Origin: Chrysaora quinquecirrha
Lineage: Eukaryota > Cnidaria > Scyphozoa > Semaeostomeae > Pelagiidae
Direction: 5' to 3'
NCBI GenBank assembly: GCA_014526335.1
Contig: JACTAT010000108.1
Coordinates: 610,290 to 674,289 of the forward strand
DNA: 64,000 nucleotides
Below, in pieces: positions 54,485 to 64,000 of this stretch (position 1 is its first letter; every line of letters begins with the position of its first letter). A program made the position numbers and the translations under genes. The notes beneath the pieces were generated by a model that was not told the origin of the DNA, did not search any database, and was given only the letters and a program-made list of their open reading frames with translations.

Positions 54485-55155
54485 GCATCATCATGACAAT
54501 CATCTTCATCATCAACATCATCATGATCATCATTCATAACCATTATGATAATAGCGACTCAAACTTGTCTTGCCCATGTAGCCAGCCGCCCTAACCAAAT
54601 TTTAGATTAGCCCCTGTGTTACTCTCACTTTTCTAATGCGAATAATATTTGGATAGACAACCAATCGAAAATATTATTAGTAAATATTTGGAAGGCAACC
54701 GAGCCACAACTGATTTTACAAAATTTCATCAATAAGTTACTCTGATATTCCCTCAGAATTTCACTAAAATATCTAATTATGCAAAACATGTTCGAGAATC
54801 TTCTCGACAACCACTGACTCACATCTAAGTAAATATTATGCAAATGACTTCGAGAATTTTCTCATTGGACGAAAAAATCTAGTTATCTAAATAAGAGCTT
54901 TGATAACTTCTGCCAAATACTCCACCACAATGAATCATCGACTTGTTTACAAATTTCGTTATTGCTGATCATTGTCTAAAAATAGGTTTTCATGATGACC
55001 AATTACGGCGACTTCAAAGCTTACTTCCTCATATTTGCGGCTTCTCTATTGTTACACGTTTGGCAGGAAAAAGCGTCTATACATACATACATGTATCCAT
55101 ACATGTATCCATGCGTTCCACAAACACCCCCTCAATATGTCCTTCGGACATAAAA
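54094..55155 (+). repeat. 1-kb tandem repeat, unit 2
   Basis: Same landmarks as unit 1: AACATAGCCACGCTATCGCA at the start, a TCA array, CTAACCAAATTTTAG, ATGATGACCAATTACGGCG, GCGTCTATACATACATAC, ACACCCCCTCAATATGTCCT and TCGGACAT at the end. The palindrome ATGTCC-TTCG-GACAT marks the unit edges. Confidence 0.85.
54148..54540. repeat. TCA trinucleotide microsatellite (array 2)
   Basis: Same motif as array 1, with a purer block at about 54325-54380. Confidence 0.97.
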
Positions 55156-56604
55156 AGTGTAGCGAGTCGAACCAAGGTCCAACATAAAAGGTGACATGAA
55201 AAACATGAAAAACGAACAGTGGTATTGCGCAAAATTCAAGAATCGGAAGACAGAGATAGAGACAAATCAAATACTGAATACAAAAGACATTAAATTGAAA
55301 ATAGAAAAATTATTATAATATTCAATGAAATGGTTACTGCGTGTGTTAAATTCATCTAAATACGATACAATAAGCCAAAGGTTACTATCCCTTACTTTCC
55401 TAAAGATGGCATGGTACCACTATCAGCACATCAAGGTCAAGTTCAAGATGGCACCGATCCCTCAAGGTGGCACCAGTCTCTCGACAGATGGTAGCAGTAC
55501 CGCCGAGCCAGGCGAAGATGTATCTTTCTTGAGAAGAAACAGTCTTTCCTGACTTTATCAAGATTTTTGGTACCTCCAACGCCATAGGGCCATTAACCAA
55601 GCTTTTCCCGGGGCCTGTATCGTCTCTCGGCGGCCTTGGATCGTAATCACCACCCCTGGCACTGACGAGTATCCTGCCCTCAACCACTACTGTAAAAGCT
55701 ATTTCATTAAACCCAGCATCAAAAAATATAAAGCTAACAACAGGACCAGGTATCTTTCCCAAAGATGCTTATATAAGCAAAGCTCACTACACAACTGAAG
55801 GTTACAACAAAATGAACAATTATCAATTAGCTAACTTAAAAAACCAGTAATGTAAACGAATTTCATTTCAGATATAGGTTATACTGTGCTTCTAATAAAT
55901 TGAAGTAAACAAAATGATTATTCACGCTATAATTAGTGTTCTGTTGTGAAGATAAGCTTGGGCTGTGTATGAAAATGAACGAAAAGCGAAAAAAATGAAG
56001 CAAAATATTTACCCGAAAATAACTTAAAGAAAAAATTAAAGCATACATAAGGAATTCGATTTCCACTGTCTTAAGTTGGCTTGGATTTTGAGAATGCGAA
56101 GGACCGAGGAAAGGGGAGAAGATGCACCAAATCGGCTGACGAGGACTTGAAAGCATTTTGAAAAATAATTGCTTCATATAAAAAGGAATCAATATGTGTA
56201 TGTGTGTATGAAGTGGGTCTAATTATGTGGCAAAAAATTGAATTGAATGTGCAGATACTGTAGTGCCCTAGTATCCAACATAAAGGGGCACCCTATTCAA
56301 TTGTAAGGTATGCTTCTCCAAAACAGTCATATTGAGCTAAATTCCAAGTTACGCCTTAAAGCGGGGGTAATAGGGTATAAAACTGAATGTAGCCAAGCGT
56401 GTGAATCACAACCCGATAAAATAAATAACATGTCAATTTAGATTTAAATTTGTTGAAGGCAGCCCCAGAATAGCTAAAAACAAGGAATAAATTACAAAAA
56501 TTACCCATGAATTCTCAGCATACGAAAAATAAGATATATTGGAGTACAAAAAGGCAAATACAAATTTTGTTCATACGAAATGATCCTTCATATCAGGTCA
56601 CACT
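55156..56604. other. Intergenic DNA, no gene recognised
   Basis: A minus-strand frame at 55762-55400 is open for 120 codons (MGKIPGPVVSFIFFDAGFNE) but shows no family I know. The rest is AT-rich. It should contain the 3' untranslated region of the anoctamin gene at its right end. Confidence 0.3.
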
Positions 56605-59600
56605 TTAGAGCATCTGAGTGGCTGTTTGAGTGAGATCAGCTTTCGAGTCAGAATACTCTCGGGTGGATTGACCACGTGCCTTTCTCTTACCACACTTCTG
56701 TTTGTGTTGCTGTTCCTTCTTCTTGGCCAAGAAAGTCTCGCGTTTGATCTTCAGATCGAGGCTCTTCGGCATGTCTGGGATTATGTAAGCGATGGCACGA
56801 GTGACAACCGTAATGAACCACTGGAAGACGAAAACGAAAGCCAACCTTGCAGTCAAGATTACCCAATAGACTTTGCTGTAATTGTACGGCTCACGTGGAT
56901 CGTGAAATCCAGGGTATCTGAGAAAAAATTTGGTTGTTATTTGTAATTGACAAGATATAAGTAGAAAGTATGAGCAGAGTTAGAAAAAAATAGTTTAAAT
57001 ACTGAAATTTTCGGATACACTCTTTTTTTTTATAAGAAACTAAGATTTTTGGTCAGTACTCAAAGTTTCTTAGTTTTGGGACAAATTTGGTACTGAAAGT
57101 TTCTTAGCAGTTTCTTAGAATCAAAATTTTAAGTGCCAAAACGGGCAATTGACACTTAAATTTTACAAATAGAAGAAGCAATACAATTCACGTTTACATC
57201 AGCTGTTTTTTCTGTAAAAATAGACACTTATGGTGCAACAAAAGTTTGTTTTCTCGATGCTTTATTTCTAATTTCAAAGATTCTCGAGACCTGCGAGTTT
57301 CTTACCATTTTTGGTCGAGTACTGAAAGTTTCTTAACCAATATTGATCTCAGTACTGAGTTTCTTATAAATGGGTTTCTTATAAAAAAATGAGTGTAGTA
57401 AAATTGAAATTTTCTTATAAAAACGTGTCTACAATGTTACCCAGTAAAAAAAAGAATTTTGTCTGTCAAGCAAATTGTTTTTTTTTTCAAATTTTAACAG
57501 TTTATTGCTCATAAATGAGCTTTCTAACGAGACCAGGTGGGTCCACGGGTCATACAGCAGAACCAGTACCGCCGAGAGGGGGAGGTCTAATGGGGTCAGA
57601 GGTACGGGGCTCGGCCGTTAAGGGGCCCGCAAAAATTGAAAATTCTCTTTAGGCTTTCCCCTAAAACCCATTAAAGGCCCGGTACGATAACATTAACCCA
57701 GGGCCTGCTCAGTTTTTCTTTATTGCAACAAACCTTCGGTAAAGCAGACACGTCTTTACAAAGGACAACACTTGTCCCACAGATGTCCGTTAAATGAAGG
57801 TCCCAAGTACCTTTAACAAGCAGCGTATTGACTGCTAGTTTAACATAGCATTTAGTTACCAGGCCTTCTGAATCATATTTGCTATGCAAAAGTGTTACAA
57901 GTAAGCTTACCTGCAGAACGGCATGGTATAGTTCACTGTCAATGTTGGATTCTCTGGCAAAGAGCTGTTAGAATAGTCCTTGATGTTAAAGTGTGACAAA
58001 CTGAAATCCACGTATCCTTCGAGTGAGCCATCTGGACTATACTGGTAAACATATACCAGTTTGGGAATGAGCTCGGAAGTAAATGCCAGCACGAAAGCAT
58101 TGACAAGCACAGATAACTGCAGAGTGAATAAATCAGCATCAATAAAGTGTCCACCAAACGTAGCCTGAACGCTTACATAATGTCAGGTTCAAAAATTGAA
58201 AATTTTTGGGCCTGGGAGTACTTGACCCTATAACAGGATGAACCACTGGGTTATCATGTTATATCTCTAAATGACTTGGAGGTACACACTATTTTTTTAT
58301 AAGAATACAGTCTATAAGACTATTGAGGCTCAAAACGGCTGCAATTTAAGAATTATTTAAGAATAATGCCAGGCCCAAGCTTCACGAAGACAATTTTTTT
58401 ATTTCTCTGTCTGTTTCACAAGCCAAAAAATGTGATTGAAACGCTGTATATGTTTTACAATACACGGACTATTTTGGTATAGCGAGTTTGACGGAGTTGA
58501 AATAGTATACAAGTGTAGATTAAGTTTTTTCATCATAAAATGCCAAATGATGTGACTTATTTCTTTCGATCTTCATGCCGATTGGCAACATTGTAAATTA
58601 GGGATAATTTAAGAATATTTTTAGGCTCAAAATCGAAAAATCTTAAGAATAATCGAGGCTCTGCAAAAATTAAGGTATTCTTTTAAATCCATTATAATAT
58701 TCACCATTTTTGATACTTAATATTCACAATTCAATATATAAGAAGAAATATTGTGAATATAATATTGTCAATAAATATTGTGAATAATTTGATATTTTGA
58801 CGAAATGTTGTCAATTTAATATTTTTAATAAATATCGTAAATTATTTAATACTGCGAATGACTGTTGTGACTTATTTGATATTGTGAATAAATATTATGA
58901 GTGTGAATAATTTGATATTTTGAGAAAATTTTGTGAACAATTTAATATTGTGAATAAATACTTTGAATTATTTCATATTGCGAATGACTATTGTGAATTA
59001 TTTGATATTGTGAATAAATATTCCTTCATAAGCAGCTACATTGTTAGATTATAGATCCTATTCTTAGTTTTTCAAAGTTAGTATTGAAAGTGTCAGTTCA
59101 GTGAGGACGACTCAGCAAGAACCAGCGTTCCAGTGTTTTAAAGAAATTTATCTTAAAATTGTTTGCTGAAATTGTCAAGTACTGGGCACGAGTCACGTGT
59201 TTAGATGTTTTTCCTGTTATTCGTATTCTTAGTTTTAGTTAGTTGTAGTTCGCCACGTTCATGTTCAGTCACGTTTTCAATCTATAATTGTATTCAAGGT
59301 TGTTTTGTATATATTTTCATATAAAGTACACGACTGTCTTTTTCTGTGCTTCACAGAAATTTCCTGGCTGCAATATAATATATATCAGCTTCTCAGGCCT
59401 TGGCCAAACGATCAAACATTGTTCGTCGAAAATCTGAAATTTGCTTGTTAAAACGTTTAGTTACGTCGCAAAACAGGTATCGTCAAGCAAAAGGTTTTAG
59501 AAGTTTTTCAAAAAGGCTGCTAAGCAATTCTTCTTGTCAAGCAATGTTCTGCAACGGACCAAACAATGAAACAATCAAACATCGTTTGGGCAGGGCTTAA

Positions 59601-62600
59601 ACTTCATCAATGCTTGGTTTCTCTGCCAGTTGCTTCAAAACCTTATTTAATACGAGCCTACACCCTGATAATGGTATGCATCTCATTACACAAGAGTTTA
59701 AACACGCTGTTTTGACGGGTGTAAGTTACTGTATTCGGATTTACCGGCCTAAAGTTTCATACAACGACTATCCGAGAATGAGGGAAAATGTGGAGAAGAA
59801 CCAAATGTGTACAAGCGGAAGAATACGGGGGGAAGAACAGGGGGTTACCTAACATAACTCAACATGGGGTTCTTTGTGAAAACAAATCCATATAAGCTTA
59901 CCAATTTCAAGGTATTGCCAGAAGAGAGACAAATCATTCTGTTCCTGCAAATCAAGATCAAGTTCCCATCTTGGTCTTGATGCTGCATATTTATTGGCTT
60001 TGCGACCTTTTATCTTCTTCATTACCCATCTTCAAAGAAAAGACAAAATTAATGAGCTCAGAGTAAATTCTGACAGGAAACAAAAACAGCTAAACACTTA
60101 TACACAACTATATTTCAAGATTAAAGAATAAATCAAGTTTGCCTTTACACATTCGTTTACACGACAGAAAAAGAAACGGATCTAGGACACCGTTTCAATA
60201 TGCTGGTATGACATGAATACGGTACGAAACTATACCGTTTTGGCCATGCGTCTACACTATGCCGGCACAGTTTTGATATGAATACGGTACGAAATGAATA
60301 CGATACGCTAACTGGCTTCATCTGAAAACGGCACGCGGCTGCATACGGTATAGTTTGATGCCGCTTTGCTGAATGAATGAGAGAAAACAATTACTCTTTG
60401 TTCTTGTTGACATGAAACAATAGATTTTAGACAAAAAACGGTGACCTTGCTCATCGTACTCATTTCATACCAGCATAGTTTTAACGGGGACTCCCAATTC
60501 CCCATCCGATATGAAATCATTCCGTATTCAGTTCATACCGGCATAGTGTAAACGGGGCCTAAAAGATCAAGACCCTTCGGGCACGATATGGATATGCTTT
60601 CAATGCGTAAACACAGGGATGTACAGGGAATTGATCTAAATGGATCCGCTTTTCCAGCGTAGCAAAAAGATGCGTTCCCGTTCCAAAAAGGAACAGATTC
60701 ATGCGTCCCGGGTAAACGAAAAGCCTATCACCACTTTTTTGAATACGGATACGCTCTCGTATAAATAAGAAATTAAAAGTCCGAAAAGACCAAGAATGAT
60801 GGGGGAAATTGATAAGGCCTCCATCTAGCTATCTCATAAAATCTGCTGTCTTCTCAACGACACAAAAAGTAGTCCCCGATCTCAACAGTGACTATCTTCA
60901 GAGCGCGAGGTATCTTTGTATGATACCTTTTCATTTAGTACCAGATCAGACCCAACTCAGTGACTCTGGCTTCCCATGCTATTCAATTTCGCCGGTCGGC
61001 AAATTATCGGGGTCAGCCACTGCAAAAACGCACTTGACCTGAATTTTCATTAGAGTCCGGGGAGGTCTCCGGGAAGCAAAGGAAGGCTAACCTGTATAGC
61101 AGAGCGCTAACGGGAAAAAACTCGGTTTAAAACACAAATGGAAGGAAATTAACAGAAAGAAACATACGGAATTCCGATTTCAGTGACATTTCCAATAAAC
61201 TGCTGACCAACCATGATGATAATCAATTGAACACAAAGTTCCAAGAAGCAACCTTGAGCAGAACAGCCCTCAAATCTGAATGCTGTGGTGCCTCCAAAAC
61301 GCTTGAATTTTCCAGGTGAACCAACAAAGTACTCGCTTTTAAAGAATGCCACATAGAACACTGATGCATATGTGTTGACAAACTGAAACCAGAACATCTT
61401 GACAGTGAAGCTATCTTCGTAGTCGGTCTGTGTACGTGGATTTTCCCAATCAGTCAATATAACTGCAACTCTCTGATAGACAAACTTGAGCAGGTTGATA
61501 ACAAGCAAGTTGATACAGGCTGCAGTAGCTAGAAAATACAAAAAAGACAAATCATCAACATGAGTGAAAGCACTACTGTGGTGGGTTATTATGATTGCTG
61601 GGTGGGTTATTATGATTGCAGGGTGGGTTATTATGATTGCTGGGTGGGTTATTATGCTTGATGTCGTGGGTTGTTATGCTTGATGTGGTGGTAATAATGC
61701 TTGATCTGGTGGTATTTTTGCGTACTGTGGTGGATAAGCACTACCTTGGTGGGTTATTATGATTGCTGGGTGGGTTATTATGATTGCTGGGTGGATTATT
61801 ATGCTTGATGTGGTGGATTATTATGCTTGACGTGGTGGGTTGTGATGCTTGATGTGGTAGTATTTTTGCGTACTGTGGTGGATAAGCACTACTTTGGTGG
61901 GTTATTATGATTGCTGGGTGGGTTATTATGCTTGATGTGGTGGATTATAATGCTTGATGTGGTGGATTATAATGCTTGATGTGGTGGTATTGTTCGCGTT
62001 CTGTGGTGGATAAGTTATTTATTTTTACCAATATTAAACACAAAACAGACAATTCTTGCTACGTTTTATCCTTTTTCGTAAGGAAGCATTAGGCAGTTTG
62101 ACTTGGAGAGATACTCAAAAACTTCATTAGTTCATCGAATTACCGTTGCCTCTCTGATAAAGCAATATAAGTTGAAGTCTTCATTTGTGGTATGCTACTC
62201 GCGGAAAAACTTTCCTTATGTTTGCTATCCAAGAAAAATTTACTTAAATAGCTATAACACTGAAGAAAGCTTTAAAGTTTCGAAATACACATCGAAATTG
62301 GACATTGGAGGAGTACCTTGGTCTTGGACTTTATGACTTGGAGAGTTATTCAACAATTTCATAGGGTTCTTTAGCTTTGTGGAAGTATCGTTGGCTCTCT
62401 AATCATACAGTCTAGGTTGGCGTCCCGTCAACTGTGGTATGCCATTCATGGTTTTCCTGAGGGTAGTATAAGCATTTGCATTTGCGACATGTTATCCTGG
62501 AATAATTCATGCCCGGGGGGAGTACTTCCATTGTTCGTTATACTGGGTAACCGTTATACCGTGTCGCCCAAATGGGTAACTTTTTCAGCGCCAATTTCCC

Positions 62601-64000
62601 TACATATGGGTTGATTTTTCGTAAAGAATCTCTACACATGGGTAGTAAAATGTGTAAAAAATTTTAGACATGTATTGCAATGAAAAGCCTGATAAAAGTG
62701 CGTTTTAGTTTTCAGCGCAAAGCCCTTTTCGCCGCATTTACAGTTGCCTCAGGTTCAAAAATTTGATATATTGGTACAAATGGGTAAAAAATTTCGTTGT
62801 TTTTTCTATACATGGGTACCACGACTGACAAAATTTGTCGGTAGACATGGGTGGGTTTGGAAAAACTGGGCGGCACGTCTAGTCATTTGAACAATGAAGT
62901 ACCCCCCCCCGTGAATTCATGCTCTCTTTGCAAAGTAACTAAGAAAGCTTTAAATTTTAGAAATACAAATCTAAATTGGAAATTGGAGGAGTACCTTTGT
63001 CTTGGACTGTATGACTTGTAGAGTTACTAACTAGTTAGTTACTCGCCTAGTTAGTTCATCTTTTAACAAATTCATAATTGAAAAATGCATGGCTTAGACT
63101 CTTCAATTATTTTAATCGGTCATCATCGCTGTATCCCGCGAGCTGATTGGTGTGAAAACACAATAATAATCCAGCTTCACCTTTCTATTATTGCATTGCG
63201 ATCCGGATCTGTGTATCAATTCCGCTTGTAGTCAATTACTTCGGTCTATTTCTGACGCTTATACTCAGAGAAAAGTTAAACGAAAACAACTTTTATTTTA
63301 AGCATGTCCAAAGATGTTTTCGCTTTTTCTCGCAACGTAGAAGTTTTGTACAAATCAAAACTATTCAAATTAAAGCCCTTCATGGTCTTCGATATCAGAT
63401 TCTGTGACATGCTTGTGTTGCTTTTTGCAAAATGGCAGCCGATGAACTGACGGTTCTACCTTCAAAAACGCAACAGCGTTACAGCGTTCATTTTATTTCG
63501 TGAAATTTAGACGTGTGTGTATCAGTTTCTCCGAGGGAAGCGTTCAGTAGAGGAAGATATTTATTAGAAGAAATATGAAATTTATCTATTCGTTTGTTAT
63601 AACACTGAACAACAAGGGAAAGATATATACAAATTGCAAAATTACCTGCAACGACGATTTTAGCACGAGTTCGAATTTGCTGTGAATCAACAGAGAGAAG
63701 GATTGCGTATATAGCTGCACGATAGACAATAACGCTTGTGACGCCAGCAATAACAAGAATGATGAAGAATACAACAATACCAACTGCACCAATCAATCTT
63801 GGAACTTTCTGCTTCGCTGGCATGTACGGTTCCATCTTTTCGGTGACAGGATTTGGTTTCAATGTTGTAACTCTCGCAAGGTATTCTGGCCTTGGACGTT
63901 CTTCTTCTTCTTCGAAATCCATGGTGTGCCATTCATATGCCAGGGTAACCTGCTTCCGCTTCCAGAATTCCAGGAAAAACACTGCCCAGAACGACATGAA
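56605..64000 (-). CDS. ANO7: Anoctamin (TMEM16), ANO7-like, 3' part; one internal exon not found
   Basis: Anoctamins are calcium-gated chloride channels or phospholipid scramblases with ten membrane helices. Exons seen: 64000-63646 (open at the window edge), 61528-61168, 60029-59902, 58116-57911 and 56917-56605 (stop at 56605). First exon: FLEFWKRKQVTLAYEWHTMD, FEEEEERPRPEYLA, NPVTEKMEPYMP. Second: DWENPRTQTDYEDSFTVKMF, FQFVNTYASVFYVAFFK, GCFLELCVQLIIIMVGQQF. Third: PRWELDLD, FWQYLEI. Fourth: VLVNAFVLAFTSELIPKLVY. Fifth: YWVILTARLAFVFVFQWF and LIPD-like IIPDMPKSLDLKIKRE. Exon 3 ends in phase 1 but exon 4 begins in phase 0, so an exon of about 60 codons (the GF-x-T-x-F to EIRLDA region) is absent from 58117-59901. 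Short C-terminus and SKVYW fit ANO7 better than ANO1/4/6. Confidence 0.93.
57016..57397. mobile_element. TA-flanked MITE, family TACACTC, copy 3 (382 bp)
   Basis: Left TACACTC, poly-T, ATAAGAAACT; right TTTCTTATA, poly-A, TGAGTGTA. It lies in the last anoctamin intron. AAGTTTCTTA and GTACTGA repeat inside. Confidence 0.8.
58283..58690. mobile_element. Decayed TACAC-family MITE
   Basis: The left end TACACACTATTTTTTTATAA, GAATAC is clear and CAAGGTATTCTTTTAA near 58675 may be the other end. AAGAATAAT and GCTCAAAA repeat inward. Both ends are decayed. Confidence 0.5.
58690..59035. repeat. AT-rich tandem repeat (TTTGATATTGTGAATAAATA)
   Basis: About ten drifting copies of a 30-38 bp unit containing ATTTGATATT and GTGAATAAATATT. 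It lies in the anoctamin intron where an exon is missing. Confidence 0.8.
60140..60730. repeat. GTAAAC/CGGTACGAAA-rich repeat, probable DNA transposon remnant
   Basis: CGTTTACACGACAG (60152) and GTGTAAACGGGGCC (60547) are opposed ends of a segment with repeated GAATACGGTACGAAA and CGGTATAGTTTGATG. ATGCGTAAACACAGGG and CGGGTAAACGAAAAG follow at 60605 and 60712. No transposase frame. Confidence 0.5.
61578..62008. repeat. Minisatellite GGTGGGTTATTATGATTGCT / GGTGGATTATTATGCTTGAT
   Basis: About 18-20 units of 20-22 bp, with larger phrases repeated twice (TACTGTGGTGGATAAGCACT at about 61718 and 61873). It lies in an anoctamin intron. Confidence 0.9.
62096..62470 (+). repeat. tRNA-derived SINE family B, two adjacent copies
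   Basis: Copy one: TTTGACTTGGAGAGATACTC ... GTTGCCTCTCTGATAAAGCA ... TTCATTTGTGGTATGCTACT. Copy two: ATGACTTGGAGAGTTATTCA, TATCGTTGGCTCTCTAATCA, TACAGTCTAGGTTGGCGTCC, TGTGGTATGCCATTCATGG. Both follow the pattern of the TMEM11-intron copies. Confidence 0.65.
62512..62913. mobile_element. 402-bp MITE with 8-bp target duplication
   Basis: Ends CCCGGGGGGAGTACTTCCAT and, inverted, CACGGGGGGGGGTACTTCAT are inverted repeats continuing into TGTTC. AATTCATG lies immediately outside at 62504-62511 and 62914-62921, a perfect 8-bp duplication, pointing to a hAT-type mobiliser. ATGGGTA-type motifs (ACATGGGT) repeat inside. No coding frame. Confidence 0.85.
62960..63105 (+). repeat. SINE family B fragment
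   Basis: AATTGGAGGAGTACCTTTGT, CTTGGACTGTATGACTTGTA and GAGTTACTAACTAGTTAG match pieces of the preceding copies; the B box is absent. Confidence 0.5.
63141..63363 (+). repeat. Dispersed promoter-like repeat, diverged copy 6
   Basis: AGCTGATTGGTGTGAAAACA, CTGTGTATCAATTCCGC, TCGGTCTATTTCTGACGCTT, ACTCAGAGAAAAGTTAAACG and GTCCAAAGATGTTTTCGC align with the other copies. The hairpin is reduced and the short frame after ATG stops at once. It lies in the first anoctamin intron. Confidence 0.75.

Noticed and set aside
53086..54543. Poly-His, poly-Ile, poly-Met and poly-Asp frames
   Set aside because: By-products of TCA trinucleotide arrays.
55400..55762. 120-aa minus-strand frame in GC-richer DNA
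   Set aside because: I recognise no family and no splice context; left as a note rather than a gene.

Overview
The window is nuclear DNA from an invertebrate animal. It is AT-rich, its genes are split by GT-AG introns, and its conserved proteins are animal ones: MOSMO, TMEM11, an anoctamin, SRP68, RPP21 and a choline/ethanolamine phosphotransferase. A full-length endonuclease IV, which vertebrates lack, together with the mix of DIRS, gypsy, Penelope-like, hAT-type and tRNA-SINE repeats, points to a non-vertebrate; a cnidarian is my best guess, but no sequence here proves it.

Layout. 1-9.7 kb is a graveyard of retroelement fragments: a DIRS-type tyrosine-recombinase relic, a GIY-YIG scrap, a gypsy pol on the minus strand with its reverse transcriptase core deleted, and a frameshifted RPA-like OB-fold protein. 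9.9-15.6 kb is repeat DNA, ending in a satellite of about 30 units of about 86 bp. 15.8-26.5 kb holds three housekeeping genes: the 3' end of a CEPT1-like gene (-), the 5' end of SRP68 (-), and a complete RPP21 (+) head-to-head with SRP68. A 500-N gap at 18499-18998 falls where the rest of CEPT1 and SRP68 should be. 27.0-36.6 kb is a tandem duplication of about 4.75 kb carrying two copies of an unrecognised six-exon gene. 37.2-41.2 kb is a hAT-like element and a fold-back element with nearly identical arms; a second hAT-like copy with a perfect 8-bp target duplication sits inside it. 41.2-52.5 kb has MOSMO (+), TMEM11 (+) and an endonuclease IV gene (-), with several MITEs and SINEs in introns and between genes. 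53.1-55.2 kb is a 1-kb tandem duplication with TCA microsatellites. 56.6-64.0 kb is the 3' part of an anoctamin gene (ANO7-like, -) running off the right edge.

The genes are mostly unrelated housekeeping functions: phospholipid synthesis, protein targeting, tRNA processing, Hedgehog signalling, mitochondrial cristae, DNA repair, and ion or lipid transport. There is no operon logic. The features most worth a second look are the duplicated unknown gene (one copy has an in-frame stop, the other a lost splice acceptor with a frame-preserving replacement 9 nt downstream), the fold-back element whose right arm stops just short of the MOSMO start codon, a dispersed promoter-like repeat, and an anoctamin whose exon phases show that a calcium-site exon is missing.
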